Assembly: GCF_019890725.1 (NCBI RefSeq)
Contig: NZ_JAINZZ010000005.1
Location: 1 to 64,000, forward strand
From: Actinacidiphila acidipaludis
GTDB taxonomy: Bacteria > Actinomycetota > Actinomycetes > Streptomycetales > Streptomycetaceae
Length of the DNA: 64,000 nucleotides
Reading direction: 5' to 3'
A model generated the notes under the pieces. The model was not told the origin of the DNA. It made no database searches and worked only from the letters and a program-made list of their open reading frames with translations. Shown in pieces: positions 49,932-59,021 of the stretch (position 1 is its first letter; every line of letters starts with the position of its first letter). The translations under genes and the position numbers were made by a program.

Positions 49932-51143
49932 CTACTCCCGCGTCACGCGCCCGTTGAGCGGCTCTTCCGCGAGCAGAACGGCAAGACCCACGGCCGCCAG
50001 GCATCCACCCACCAGGGCGGTGCTGTGCGGGCCCCGGGCGTCCAGAAGGCGTCCGCCGAGCAACGACCCCAGGGCGATGCCCACGTTGAAGGCGGCTGAT
50101 CCCGTCGCCGAGGCGACGTCCACGTGTCCGGGGGCGATGCGCAGGACCCGGCTGGTCAGAGCGGTGATCATGGCGGAGACGGCGAAGCCGAGCACCGCCA
50201 CGCCCGTGACCGCCGCGGGCGCGTGCGAACCGGCGACCGCCAGCAGCACCAGAGCCGTGGCCACGAGCCCGACCGACAGGGTCATGGTGGCACGGGCGTC
50301 GCGGTCCGCCAGCGTCCCCGACGCGCTGGTGCCGATCAGGCCCGCCACTCCCCCCACCGCGAGGACCGCGCCCACGGTCTCCGGGGCGGTCCCCGTGACG
50401 CGCGTGAGGAAGACGGAGACGTAGGTGTAGAAGGTGAAGAAGCCGGCGACGACTAGCGCGACCGCCGTCACCAGCAGGGCGAAACGAACCCGGCTGGGCT
50501 CCGGCGCCCTGGCGGCCGGGTTGGCCTCGACCGGGGCGGTCGGCAGCAGGGCCACCACCACGGCTCCGGCGGCGAGACAGAGGGCGCCCATCGCCGCGAA
50601 CGGCACCCGCCAGCCGGCCTGTTGCCCGAGCCAGGTGCCGGCCGGCACTCCCGCCACCTGGGCGAGAGACGATCCGCTGAAGAGGGCGGCCACCACCTTC
50701 GCCCTGACCTGCGCGGGGAACATGCCCGCGGCGGTGGCGGCGACCACCGACCAGATGACCGCGTGGGTGAGCGCGATGAGGACGCGGGCCACGAGCAGCG
50801 AGCGGTAGCCGGGAGCGACGGCACACAGCACCGTGCCCGCGCTGTACGAACCCAGCAGCACCGCCAGCAGCAGGCGGCGGGGGACGCGGCGTGTCAGGGC
50901 GGTCAGGGGCACGGCGGTGACCGCGACGACGAGGGAGTAGCCCGTCACCAGCAGCCCCACCGACGGCAGCGAAACCCCCAGTCCGTGCGCGATCTGCGGC
51001 AGCAGTCCCACGGGCAGGCTCTCGACCGTCGTGCAGGCGAACAGCGCGGTGGCAAGCGCGGCCACCGCGAGCGCGGCCCGCTGTCGGCTGATCGGACCGG
51101 CGGTCGTCAGCTGCGCCTGCGCCGCGCTCACTCCCCCGGTCAT
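49932..51143 (-). CDS. MFS transporter, arabinose-efflux/DHA1 type
   Basis: Proton-driven exporter of 403 residues with twelve predicted membrane segments. Family marks include the loop after TM2 (LTRRVPRRLLLAV) and GTLADRDARATM between halves. Similar proteins export drugs or sugars; no substrate can be named. ATG at 51143. A TTCGGA...TCCGAA repeat 47 bases upstream matches half-sites of the TetR operator beyond the next gene, so the TetR protein may control it. Confidence 0.85.
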   Translation of the reverse strand: MTGGVSAAQAQLTTAGPISRQRAALAVAALATALFACTTVESLPVGLLPQIAHGLGVSLPSVGLLVTGYSLVVAVTAVPLTALTRRVPRRLLLAVLLGSYSAGTVLCAVAPGYRSLLVARVLIALTHAVIWSVVAATAAGMFPAQVRAKVVAALFSGSSLAQVAGVPAGTWLGQQAGWRVPFAAMGALCLAAGAVVVALLPTAPVEANPAARAPEPSRVRFALLVTAVALVVAGFFTFYTYVSVFLTRVTGTAPETVGAVLAVGGVAGLIGTSASGTLADRDARATMTLSVGLVATALVLLAVAGSHAPAAVTGVAVLGFAVSAMITALTSRVLRIAPGHVDVASATGSAAFNVGIALGSLLGGRLLDARGPHSTALVGGCLAAVGLAVLLAEEPLNGRVTRE

Positions 51144-51189
51144 GGCCCGTCCACCCCCGCACTCGACACCAGGACCTCTGACCGATTGT

Positions 51190-51207
51190 TTCGGAGTGCT
51201 TTCCGAA
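51190..51207. promoter_or_regulatory. TTCGGA-N6-TCCGAA repeat before MFS gene
   Basis: Six-base arms identical to the inner arms of the TetR-type repeat at 51903-51932, though with a shorter spacer. Candidate second site for the same regulator. Confidence 0.4.
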
Positions 51208-51296
51208 TGTCGAGGGGGATTCGTCGCGTGCCGGTCCGTCAGGTCACCCGCGTCGGGCCGTCCCGGGGTGCCGGCCGCGCCCGGCCCGCCCGGGCG

Positions 51297-51860
51297 TCAC
51301 GACGCGCGGTGGCGGACGCCTTCGAGGAAGAGTGCGACGTGCCTGCGCCAGTCGGCGGTGCCCGTCATGTTGGCCATGGCACCCCGCGTGACGAGGACGA
51401 AGTCCTCGGCGGCGAAGTCGGCGCGGAGATGGCCGGCGTCCACGGCGCGCCGCACGATGCGCTCGGTGATCCGCGAGAAGTCCGTCTTCTCCGCCGCGAT
51501 GTCCTTCCACCGTGGCTCTCCGGGACCGAGCAGCGCGAAGCGGAACGCGGCGTCGTTCTCGGCAGACTCCAGGTAGCCGTAGAGCAGCGTCTCGAACGCG
51601 GTCCACGGGTCCTCGGTCTCGTCCGCGGCCCGGGCGATCGCGGTCATCGACTCGAACCGGCGGCCGATGATCGCCGCGAGCAGGGCCTGCTTGTCGGCGA
51701 AGTGCCGGTACAGGGTGCCGACGCCGAGTCCGGCGCGCTCGGCGATCTCGTCCACCTGCACGGCGTCGCCCCGCTGGGCGAACAGTTCGCCGGCGGCGTC
51801 GAGGACGGCCTCACGGTTGCGCCGGGCGTCGGCGCGCAGCGGGCGTTCGGAAGCGGTCAT
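51297..51860 (-). CDS. TetR-family repressor
   Basis: 187 residues. The N-terminal helix-turn-helix (about 10-58: AVLDAAGELFAQRG, VDEIAERAGLGVGTLYRHF) is canonical; the rest is an all-helical ligand domain. It is divergent from an NmrA-like gene, with a 10-bp inverted repeat between them that includes the TATTCGGAAC arm. It most likely represses that neighbour and itself in answer to a small molecule. Confidence 0.88.
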   Translation of the reverse strand: MTASERPLRADARRNREAVLDAAGELFAQRGDAVQVDEIAERAGLGVGTLYRHFADKQALLAAIIGRRFESMTAIARAADETEDPWTAFETLLYGYLESAENDAAFRFALLGPGEPRWKDIAAEKTDFSRITERIVRRAVDAGHLRADFAAEDFVLVTRGAMANMTGTADWRRHVALFLEGVRHRAS

Positions 51861-51902
51861 GGTCGATCCACTGTAGTTGACGATCCGCGAGCGTCGTCCT
51901 TA

Positions 51903-51932
51903 TATTCGGAACCGGAGTTCATGTTCCGAATA
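51903..51932. promoter_or_regulatory. TetR-type operator TATTCGGAAC-N10-GTTCCGAATA
   Basis: Perfect 10-bp inverted repeat with a 10-base spacer between the divergent TetR and NmrA-like genes, ending 13 bases before the NmrA-like start. Confidence 0.7.
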
Positions 51933-51944
51933 ACGGAGGTTCCG

Positions 51945-52829
51945 ATGATCGTCGTCACCACACCGACCGGCCAGATCGGCGGCGAGCTGGTCCGTCTGCT
52001 GCTCGAACGCGAGGAGCGGATCCGGGTCGTCGTGCGGGACCCGGCACGCCTGGACGACGCCGTTCGGCAGCGGGTGGAGATCGTCAGCGGTTCCCACGAC
52101 GACCCCGCGGTGCTCGACCGGGCGCTGTCCGGGGCCGAGGCGCTGTTCTGGCTCGTCCCGCCGAATCCGCTGGCGCCGAGCGCGGAGGCGCACTACGTCC
52201 CCTTCGCGCGGGCAGGCGCAGCCGCCGTCGCCCGCCACGACGTGGGCCATGTGGTCGGGGTCTCCAGCGCCGGGCACGGCTGGCCCGAGCCGGCGGGCGT
52301 CCTGTCGGCCGCCTTCGCCATGGACGCCGAACTCCGCACGTCCGGTGCGGCGTACCGGGCCCTGTCCATGCCCTTCTACATGGAGAATCTGCTGCGCCAG
52401 CGCGCCCCCCTCTCCGAGCACGGCGCGTTCTCCCTGACGTGCGCGGGCGACGCGCCGCTGGCGACCATCGCGACGCGGGACGTCGCCGCCGTCGCCGCGG
52501 ACCTGCTCACCGACCTTTCCTGGGCCGGACAGGACGACCTCCCCGTGTTCGGCCCGGACCGTCTCACCCCCGAGGGGATGGCCGAGGTGATCAGCCAGGA
52601 ACTCGGACGCCCGGTCGCCTACCGCCGGATGGGCCTGGACGACTACGCGACGCTGCTGCGCTCCCAGGGCGCGAGCGAGCAGGCGGTCGGCGACCTCACC
52701 CAGGCGTTCGCCGCCCAGGACCACGGCATCTACGACGCGGACTGGGCGGTCGCGGCACCGGCTCCGACGGACTTCAGGACCTGGTGCCGGGAGGTCCTCA
52801 AGCCCGCCGTGCACGCCGCGAGCTCATGA
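51945..52829 (+). CDS. NmrA-like NAD(P)-binding protein
   Basis: 294 residues, atypical short-chain dehydrogenase fold. The nucleotide-binding motif TTPTGQIGGELV is at residues 5-16, a form of the GxxGxxG fingerprint. The rest matches NmrA/HSCARG-type oxidoreductases that reduce quinones or sense redox state. The ATG at 51945 follows GGAGG. It is divergent from the TetR gene and lies just after its operator, so induction by the TetR ligand is likely. Confidence 0.85.
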   Translation: MIVVTTPTGQIGGELVRLLLEREERIRVVVRDPARLDDAVRQRVEIVSGSHDDPAVLDRALSGAEALFWLVPPNPLAPSAEAHYVPFARAGAAAVARHDVGHVVGVSSAGHGWPEPAGVLSAAFAMDAELRTSGAAYRALSMPFYMENLLRQRAPLSEHGAFSLTCAGDAPLATIATRDVAAVAADLLTDLSWAGQDDLPVFGPDRLTPEGMAEVISQELGRPVAYRRMGLDDYATLLRSQGASEQAVGDLTQAFAAQDHGIYDADWAVAAPAPTDFRTWCREVLKPAVHAASS

Positions 52830-52907
52830 CCGGCACTCGGGACCCGGCACCCGGCCGCGCGTCGCGAGCCTGAACTCACCGTTCTCCCCGCGCAGTTGCG
52901 GTCGGCG

Positions 52908-53369
52908 TCAGCGCTCGTCCCGGTCTCGTCCTTCGGGGGGAGCGAGTACGGTCCGCAGCGCCTGCCGCAACTGCGTGGCCACGGCCGGGTCGAGCGGGGC
53001 GAGGAACCTGCCCTCCGCCGCCACGTAGGCCGCGTCGGCCTTCCGGTAGAGCGCGAGACCGCGCTCGGTCAGCTCGATCGCGTTGCGCCGGCGGTCGTTC
53101 GGGTCGGGTCTGCGGGTGACGGCGCCCCTGGCCTCGAAGGCGTCGATCAGGGCGACCATCGTGGTGCGGTCGACGCCGAGCTTGGCCGCGGCCTCCTGCT
53201 GCGACATGGGCGCGCGGCCGACGAGCACGCGCAGCACACCGAAGTCCTTGCTGTCGATCCCGAGCGGGGCGAGCGCGGCGTCGGTCAGCGCCGTCAGCCG
53301 CAGGTGTGCGTGCTTGACGAGGTAGCCGAGGGCGTCGTGCGGCTCCATGGGGGGCGGGGGCGTTGGCAT
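52908..53369 (-). CDS. MarR-family regulator
   Basis: 153 residues. The winged helix (about 45-115) reads MSQQEAAAKLGVDRTTMVALIDAFEARGAVTRRPDPNDRRR, the usual MarR recognition helix and wing. The start is taken as ATG at 53369; ATG at 53348 also fits. It is divergent from the epimerase-like gene, and an 11-bp inverted repeat lies between them. Confidence 0.87.
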   Translation of the reverse strand: MPTPPPPMEPHDALGYLVKHAHLRLTALTDAALAPLGIDSKDFGVLRVLVGRAPMSQQEAAAKLGVDRTTMVALIDAFEARGAVTRRPDPNDRRRNAIELTERGLALYRKADAAYVAAEGRFLAPLDPAVATQLRQALRTVLAPPEGRDRDER

Positions 53370-53390
53370 GACAGCATCGTATTCCGTAAG

Positions 53391-53417
53391 CTGATAGTCA
53401 GCAGCACTGACAATCAG
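53391..53417. promoter_or_regulatory. MarR-type operator
   Basis: CTGATAGTCAG and CTGACAATCAG form an inverted repeat with one mismatch and a five-base spacer, between divergent genes. Confidence 0.65.
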
Positions 53418-53440
53418 GGGCACGGACGAAGGAGACGGCA

Positions 53441-54388
53441 TTGATTCTCGTGACAGGCGGTGCGGGTTTCATCGGTTCGCACACCGTGCGCGCGCTGCAC
53501 GGGATGGGAGAGGAGTGCGTGCTCCTCCAGCGCCGCACACCCGCCGTCCCGGCGAGGCTGGCCGACCTGCGGGTGGACATGGCGCAGGGGGACGTCGCCG
53601 ACCTGGAGAGCCTGCGTGCGGTGGGCCGCCGGCACACCATCACCGGGATCGTGCATCTGGCCGTCACGCTGCCCTGGGAGGCCGGCAACGACGACGCGAT
53701 CGCGGCCGCGGGCCGCACCCTCGACGGATTCCTCAACATCGCGCGCGTCGCGCGGGAGTGGGGCGTGCGGCGCGTCGTCACCGCCAGCACCATCGGTGTC
53801 TACGGCGGCGTCGCCGTCGACGGCGCGCTCAGCGAGGACCTGCCCCTGCCGACGGGACACTTCCACGTCATTCCGACACTGAAGAAGGTCACCGAGCTGC
53901 TGGCCGGCCAGCTCGCGGCCGAGGCCGGCGTCGAGTTCGCCGCCGCACGCATCTCCGGCACCTGGGGTCCGGGCGGCCATCTGCCCGATCCGTTCTTCCC
54001 GGCTCCCTCCCTCGCCCACGCCGCCGCGCATCGCGTCGCACCCGACCTGACCGGCCTGGCACGCCCGCCGTACGCCGAGGACGCCCTCGATCTCTGCTAC
54101 GTCAAGGACACCGGCCGCGCACTCGCGCTCCTCCAGCTCGCGCCGGCGCTCCACCACGCGATCTACAACGTCGGCTCGGGCCGTGCCACGAGCAACGCCG
54201 AGGTGATCGCCGCGATCGCCTCCGTCGAGCCCGCGTTCCAGTTCGGGCTGCCCTCAGGGGACGTCCCGCCAGCACGTTGGCTCGACACGACCCGTCTGCG
54301 CGAGGACACCGGGTTCAGCCCCGAGTACGACACCGCCGCCGCGGCCGCTGACTACATCGCTCACCTGCGGGCGGGCAGCCCACGGTGA
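53441..54388 (+). CDS. NAD-dependent epimerase/dehydratase family protein
   Basis: 315 residues, extended short-chain dehydrogenase fold. MILVTGGAGFIGSH at the start is the NAD-binding motif. The active-site tyrosine is not in a clear YxxxK: the position after VIPT reads LKKVTE, so the usual tyrosine may be lost and the activity changed. TTG at 53441 follows GAAGGAG. Likely controlled by the divergent MarR protein. Confidence 0.83.
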   Translation: MILVTGGAGFIGSHTVRALHGMGEECVLLQRRTPAVPARLADLRVDMAQGDVADLESLRAVGRRHTITGIVHLAVTLPWEAGNDDAIAAAGRTLDGFLNIARVAREWGVRRVVTASTIGVYGGVAVDGALSEDLPLPTGHFHVIPTLKKVTELLAGQLAAEAGVEFAAARISGTWGPGGHLPDPFFPAPSLAHAAAHRVAPDLTGLARPPYAEDALDLCYVKDTGRALALLQLAPALHHAIYNVGSGRATSNAEVIAAIASVEPAFQFGLPSGDVPPARWLDTTRLREDTGFSPEYDTAAAAADYIAHLRAGSPR

Positions 54389-54422
54389 TCAGAAAGCTGT
54401 CGTCCTGTCAGGGGACGCCGCG

Positions 54423-55298
54423 TCAGGTCCGGTACGCCGCGATCAACCGCTCCAGCAGAGCGGTGGTGGCCTCGCCGGGCGCGGTCCGGGTCACGGCGTT
54501 GAATTCCCAGACGATGCGCTCTTTCAGAGGGACGACCGCGATGCCCTCGCTCGGCGGGATCAGCAGTTCGGGGAGCAGCGCGACGCCGAGACCGTTGGCG
54601 ACGAAGACCGGGATCGCGTGGGTCTCGGTCACCTCCGCCGTGACGTCGCGCACCACGCCGCGTGCGCCCAGCGCGGCGTCGAGGACGTCCCGGTTGCCGA
54701 AACCGGCGGGCGCGTCCACGAAGGGCTGGTCGGTAAGGTCCGCCAGCGCCAGTTCCGGGCGCGAGGCGAGGTCATGGCCGGCCGCGACGACCACCGCGTA
54801 AAACGTCGTGGCGAGCCGGTGCACGGCGAGCCCGGGGGCGGTGGTCGCCGGAAGCCCGTACAGACTGAGATCGAGGCGCCCCCGCCGCACGTCGTCGGCC
54901 AGTTCCGCCGAGCCGGACGCGGACGCGCGCAGACGCAGGTCGACGAGCGGGTGCTCGCGGTGGAAGGCGCCGATGACGCGCGGGATCGCGAGGTAGCTCA
55001 CGCTGGAGAACACCCCGATGCGCAGCTCGCCCCGCAGTTCACCGCGCGGGTCGGCCGCGGTGCGGGCGCGCGCCTCGGCGTCGGCGAGCGCGCGCAGCGC
55101 GGGCAGCACCGCCGCTCCGGCGGAAGTGATCCGCACTCCGCGCTGGTCCCGCTCGAAGAGGGCAGCGCCCAGCTCTCGTTCCAGCGCCCGCACGCCGGCG
55201 GAGACGGTCGACTGAGCCGCGTAGACCCGCTGCGCGGCCCGCGTGAAGCTCAGCTCGTCGGCGACCGCGATCGCGTACTCGACCAGTCGGGTTTCCAT
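54423..55298 (-). CDS. LysR-family regulator
   Basis: 291 residues. The N-terminal helix-turn-helix is LSFTRAAQRVYAAQSTVSAGVRALERELGAALF, and the rest is the two-lobed effector domain. It is divergent from an MFS gene 87 bases away, the usual layout for a LysR activator and its target. Loose GTCCGCAT/ATGCG-TT-GGAC arms in between may be its site. Confidence 0.9.
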   Translation of the reverse strand: METRLVEYAIAVADELSFTRAAQRVYAAQSTVSAGVRALERELGAALFERDQRGVRITSAGAAVLPALRALADAEARARTAADPRGELRGELRIGVFSSVSYLAIPRVIGAFHREHPLVDLRLRASASGSAELADDVRRGRLDLSLYGLPATTAPGLAVHRLATTFYAVVVAAGHDLASRPELALADLTDQPFVDAPAGFGNRDVLDAALGARGVVRDVTAEVTETHAIPVFVANGLGVALLPELLIPPSEGIAVVPLKERIVWEFNAVTRTAPGEATTALLERLIAAYRT

Positions 55299-55385
55299 CG
55301 CTCCAGGCGCTCCATCGTCCGCATCGATGACTGTGAGCAAGTGTATGCGTTGGACGCGATGGCAGGAGCCGTCGAGCATCGAGGC

Positions 55386-56597
55386 ATGACAACCATCGCG
55401 GCACCCGCCCAGACGCGGACCCCGGAAGGGCGCCGGCATCGAGCCGGGTTCTGGATCATCGCGCTCGTCTTCAGCACCGAGCTCGCGTTCTGCGCCCTCC
55501 CCACACCCCTCTACGCGATCTACCAGCAGCGGGACGGCTTCCCGACGATCGTCCTGACCGTCGTCTTCGCGGCATACGCCGTCGGGGTCATGCTGAGCCT
55601 GTATCTCGCCGGCCACGTCTCCGACTGGTTCGGACGCCGGCGCGTGATCCTCGGCTCGCTCCTGATCAACGTGCTCGCCGCGATCCTCTTCCTGGTCCGG
55701 AACGACGTCGCCGGCCTCATCGGCGCCCGCTTCATCAGCGGACTGGGCATCGGCGTGCTCACCGCCACGGCGACCGCACACCTTTCGGAGCTCGGCGCGG
55801 CGGCCAACCATGCCAGAAGTCGCGTCGCCCTGGTGTCGACCTTCGCCAACCTCGGCGGCATCGGCCTCGGTCCGCTGATCGGCGGTTGCATCGCGACGTG
55901 GTCCACGCGACCGCTCGTCACCCCGTACGTCGCCTTCGCCGTCCTGCTGGTCGCCGAAGGGATATCGGTCGCGTTCGTTCCCGAGACGATCGTGCGCCCT
56001 GAGGAGCGTCCCGCCTACCGGCCGCAGCGGGTCGCGGTCCCGGCCGCGGGCAGGGCGACGTTCTGGGCGGCCGGGGCGGCGGCCTTCGGAGCGTTCGCGG
56101 TGTTCGGCACGTTCATGGGACTGTCCTCGACCTTCCTCGTCGGTCTCCTCGGGCTGCACTCGCACCTGCTCGCCGGCCTGGCGCCATGCGTCGTCTTCAT
56201 GGCCGCCGCCGTCGCGCAGATCGTCACCGCGCGGCTGGCGCGGCGTCCGCAGATCGGACTCGCCATCGCGCTCGCCGCGCTCGGGCTCGGGAGCATCGGT
56301 GCTGCCGCCGTCGTCTCCTCGCTGCCGCTCTTCCTCGCGGGCGGCGGGGTCGCCGGCGCCGGGATCGGCATCCTGTTCCGGGCCGCCCTCGGCACCGTCG
56401 CCGCGGTGGCCGACCCGGAACGTCAGGGCGAGGCCCTCGCCGGTGTCTTTCTCATCGCCTACGCCGGCATGACCGTCCCGCCGCTGCTCACCGCCGCCGC
56501 GCTCCGGGTCTGGCCCGCGGTCGCCGTGCTCGTCGGCCTCGTCACCCTGGCCGCGGTCCTCGTCGCGGTCGCCGGCTCCCGGATGCTGAGCCGGTGA
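55386..56597 (+). CDS. MFS transporter
   Basis: 403 residues with twelve predicted membrane segments. The motif after TM2 reads GHVSDWFGRRRVIL, the MFS signature, and TPLYAIYQQRDGF is typical of this drug-exporter-like group. Divergent from the LysR gene. The substrate is unknown. Confidence 0.87.
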   Translation: MTTIAAPAQTRTPEGRRHRAGFWIIALVFSTELAFCALPTPLYAIYQQRDGFPTIVLTVVFAAYAVGVMLSLYLAGHVSDWFGRRRVILGSLLINVLAAILFLVRNDVAGLIGARFISGLGIGVLTATATAHLSELGAAANHARSRVALVSTFANLGGIGLGPLIGGCIATWSTRPLVTPYVAFAVLLVAEGISVAFVPETIVRPEERPAYRPQRVAVPAAGRATFWAAGAAAFGAFAVFGTFMGLSSTFLVGLLGLHSHLLAGLAPCVVFMAAAVAQIVTARLARRPQIGLAIALAALGLGSIGAAAVVSSLPLFLAGGGVAGAGIGILFRAALGTVAAVADPERQGEALAGVFLIAYAGMTVPPLLTAAALRVWPAVAVLVGLVTLAAVLVAVAGSRMLSR

Positions 56598-56901
56598 GAC
56601 CGGTGCACGCGGTCCAGCCGCACGGTGCTCCTGCTCCCCCCTTCGGCCCGCGCACCTTCGACGAGTTCCAGCGCCGCGCTCCGGTTTCCTGAATCTCCGC
56701 ACCCTGTCGTGGTCCGCCTTGGCCTCGCGCCCCGCGGTGCGGGAGTCCGTCGACTCCGACCACGACTACCGCTGTCCATCGCGGCCACGGCTCCCCTAAC
56801 CTGCCGGGACGGCGGCATCCGTCCGGCTGCGCCGTGCGTCTCACGTTCGGGCCGCACACTCCCATGTGGCCCTGGTGTCAGGACAATTGGAGCCACTCAT
56901 T
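56598..56901. other. Intergenic region MFS / DD-carboxypeptidase
   Basis: 304 bases. Short open frames here have no ribosome binding site. TTGGAG near 56887 is the probable ribosome binding site of the next gene. No clear terminator or operator is visible. Confidence 0.5.
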
Positions 56902-57792
56902 GTGATAACCAGCAGTAAGGCCCTGCGCCGCACGACCGTTGTGGCGGTCGCCGCCGGGGCGGTCGCGGCCACCGGGGCGCTCGCCGTCCCGGCCCAGGCG
57001 GCCACACCCGCACCGCCCTCGATCGTGGCCAAGGGCGGCTTCGTGATGAACAACGCGTCGGGCGCGGCCTACTACGCCAAGGCCGCGGACACCCGCCGGT
57101 CCACCGGCTCCACCACCAAGATGATGACCTTCGAGGTGGTGCTGCGGCAGAAGCACCTCAACCTGGACTCCCGGGTCACCGTCCAGAAGGCGTACAGCGA
57201 CTACATCGTCAGCAAGAACGCCTCGTCCGCCCACCTGATCGTCGGCGACAAGCCGACGGTCCGGCAGCTTCTCTACGGGATGATGCTGCCCTCAGGCTGC
57301 GACGCGGCCTACGCGCTCGCCGACAAGTACGGCGTCGGCACCACCCGCGCGGTCCGGGTCAAGCAGTTCATCGGGCAGATGAACTCCACGGCGAAGTCGC
57401 TGGGCCTGCGCAACACCCACTTCGACTCCTTCGACGGGATCGGCAACGGCTCGAACTACTCCACGCCGCGCGACCTGACGAAGCTGGCGAGCAACGCCAT
57501 GAAGTTCTCCACGTTCCGCTCCGTGGTGAAGACCCGCACCCTGAAGACCAAGGTGACCACCAGGACCAACGGGTACCGGTACTACAGCTGGACCAACACC
57601 AACACGCTGCTCGGCACCTACAGCGGCACGATCGGTGTGAAGACCGGCTCAGGACCGCAGGCCGGGTACTGCCTGGTCTTCGCCGCCACCCGCGGCAGCC
57701 GCACGGTCATCGGCACCGTCCTGGCCTCGTCCTCCGTCACCCAGCGGGCGGCGGACGCCAGGAAGCTGATGGACTACGCCTTCAAACGCTGA
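56902..57792 (+). CDS. Secreted D-alanyl-D-alanine carboxypeptidase/transpeptidase, K15 type
   Basis: Penicillin-binding serine peptidase of 296 residues, about the length of the Streptomyces K15 enzyme. Signal peptide 1-34 ends AQA. The three catalytic boxes are S70-T-T-K73, S131-G-C133 and K247-T-G249; the spacing between the first two (61) equals that of K15, and SGC instead of SGN is the K15 hallmark. GTG at 56902 follows GGAG and puts the signal peptide at the N-terminus; an upstream GTG at 56866 would add 12 residues. A terminator follows. Confidence 0.92.
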   Translation: MITSSKALRRTTVVAVAAGAVAATGALAVPAQAATPAPPSIVAKGGFVMNNASGAAYYAKAADTRRSTGSTTKMMTFEVVLRQKHLNLDSRVTVQKAYSDYIVSKNASSAHLIVGDKPTVRQLLYGMMLPSGCDAAYALADKYGVGTTRAVRVKQFIGQMNSTAKSLGLRNTHFDSFDGIGNGSNYSTPRDLTKLASNAMKFSTFRSVVKTRTLKTKVTTRTNGYRYYSWTNTNTLLGTYSGTIGVKTGSGPQAGYCLVFAATRGSRTVIGTVLASSSVTQRAADARKLMDYAFKR

Positions 57793-57812
57793 CGACGCGC
57801 CCGCGAACCACC

Positions 57813-57850
57813 GAAGGCCCCACGCACCATGCCACAAGCGCGGGGCCTTC
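57813..57850. terminator. Terminator after DD-carboxypeptidase
   Basis: GAAGGCCCC (57813-57821) pairs with GGGGCCTTC (57842-57850); convergent genes flank it. Confidence 0.7.
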
Positions 57851-57927
57851 GCCGCAGGGCGGGGCTTGAAGATCTCGACCCGCTGAGAGCGCCTGGCTTC
57901 GGCTTCTGCCTCCGGATGCCCGGCGGC

Positions 57928-58836
57928 TCACGCCGACGGTGTCCGGAGCGTGGCGTCGGTGCCCCAACTGACCAGCAGGCGCAGGGACTCGGCGGAGGGC
58001 GAGCCTGGTTCGGCGTGGAAGGTCACCAGGGACAGGTCGGGGTCGTCCGGGAGGCGGAATCCCTCGAAGTACAGCTGGATGTCGCCGACCAGCGGGTGGT
58101 GCAGACGCTTGACGCCGTGGTTCTTCTCCTTGACGTCGTGCAGCGCCCACATACGGCGGAATTCGTCGCTCTTGACGGAGAGTTCACCGACCAGGGCGGA
58201 GAGTTTGGGGTCGTCGGGGTAGCAGCCGGCGTCGGTGCGCAGGGCGCGCACGACGTCGATCGCCTTCTGCTCCCAGTCGGCGAACAGATCACGGTAGTCG
58301 GGGCGGAGGAACACCAGCCGGGCCCAGTTGCGCTCGGCGGCCGGCAGCTCGGACCAGTCGCCGAAGAGCGCGGCGGCCGCGCGGTTCCAGGCGAGGATGT
58401 CGGAGCGTCGCCCCACGACATAGGCCGGGACGCCTTCCATCGAGTCCAGGAGCTGCCGCAGCGCCTGCCGGGTCTGGGGCTGGCGTGCCGCCGGCTTCTT
58501 CTTGTGCTCCTTCGGCTTCACCAGGTGGGTGAGGTGGGCGTACTCGGCGTCGGTCAGACGCAGGGCACGGGCGATGGAGCCCAGGACCTCCGTGGAGACG
58601 TTGCGGCCGTTGCCCTGTTCCAGGCGCGTGTAGTACGCGACGGAGACCCCGGCGAGCTGGGCGAGCTCTTCGCGGCGCAGCCCGGGCACCCGGCGGTGGC
58701 GTCCGGCGCCGGAGAGTCCGACGTCCTCCGGCTGCAGCCGGGCCCGCCTGTTGCGCAGGAACTCGCTCAGCTCGGCCCGGCGGTCCAGGGGCCGGCCTGC
58801 GGTTGCTCCGGGCTGATCTTCACTGCCACCTTCCAT
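57928..58836 (-). CDS. XRE-family regulator with MmyB-type ligand domain
   Basis: 302 residues. The N-terminal helix-turn-helix (VPGLRREELAQLAGVSVAYYTRLEQG, about 50-75) is followed by the MmyB-like domain (about 130-295: SDILAWNRAAAALFGDW, NWARLVFLRPDYR). This group is often divergent from a dehydrogenase it controls, as here with the alcohol dehydrogenase at 59022. ATG at 58836; three GTNGTACG boxes lie just upstream. Confidence 0.9.
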   Translation of the reverse strand: MEGGSEDQPGATAGRPLDRRAELSEFLRNRRARLQPEDVGLSGAGRHRRVPGLRREELAQLAGVSVAYYTRLEQGNGRNVSTEVLGSIARALRLTDAEYAHLTHLVKPKEHKKKPAARQPQTRQALRQLLDSMEGVPAYVVGRRSDILAWNRAAAALFGDWSELPAAERNWARLVFLRPDYRDLFADWEQKAIDVVRALRTDAGCYPDDPKLSALVGELSVKSDEFRRMWALHDVKEKNHGVKRLHHPLVGDIQLYFEGFRLPDDPDLSLVTFHAEPGSPSAESLRLLVSWGTDATLRTPSA

Positions 58837-58862
58837 ACCACCAGTATCGTTGCCGTTCGCTG

Positions 58863-58914
58863 GTCGTACGCAGGACAGCCTGACCCTGCCAGTAGTACGC
58901 ACGGCAGTCGTACG
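58863..58914. promoter_or_regulatory. Three GTCGTACG-like boxes
   Basis: GTCGTACG at 58863-58870 and 58907-58914 and GTAGTACG at 58892-58899, in direct orientation, between the divergent XRE and dehydrogenase genes. CGTACG is itself palindromic. Probable XRE-regulator sites. Confidence 0.5.
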
Positions 58915-59021
58915 AAAACCGGGGGGAAGGTTCTTCCCCTCGATCCGGGTCAGACTCGGAGCGTGCAGATCGTGCCCGGCAGCAAGGCATCGGGCACGCG
59001 AACCGCGAGGAGAACCACGGC

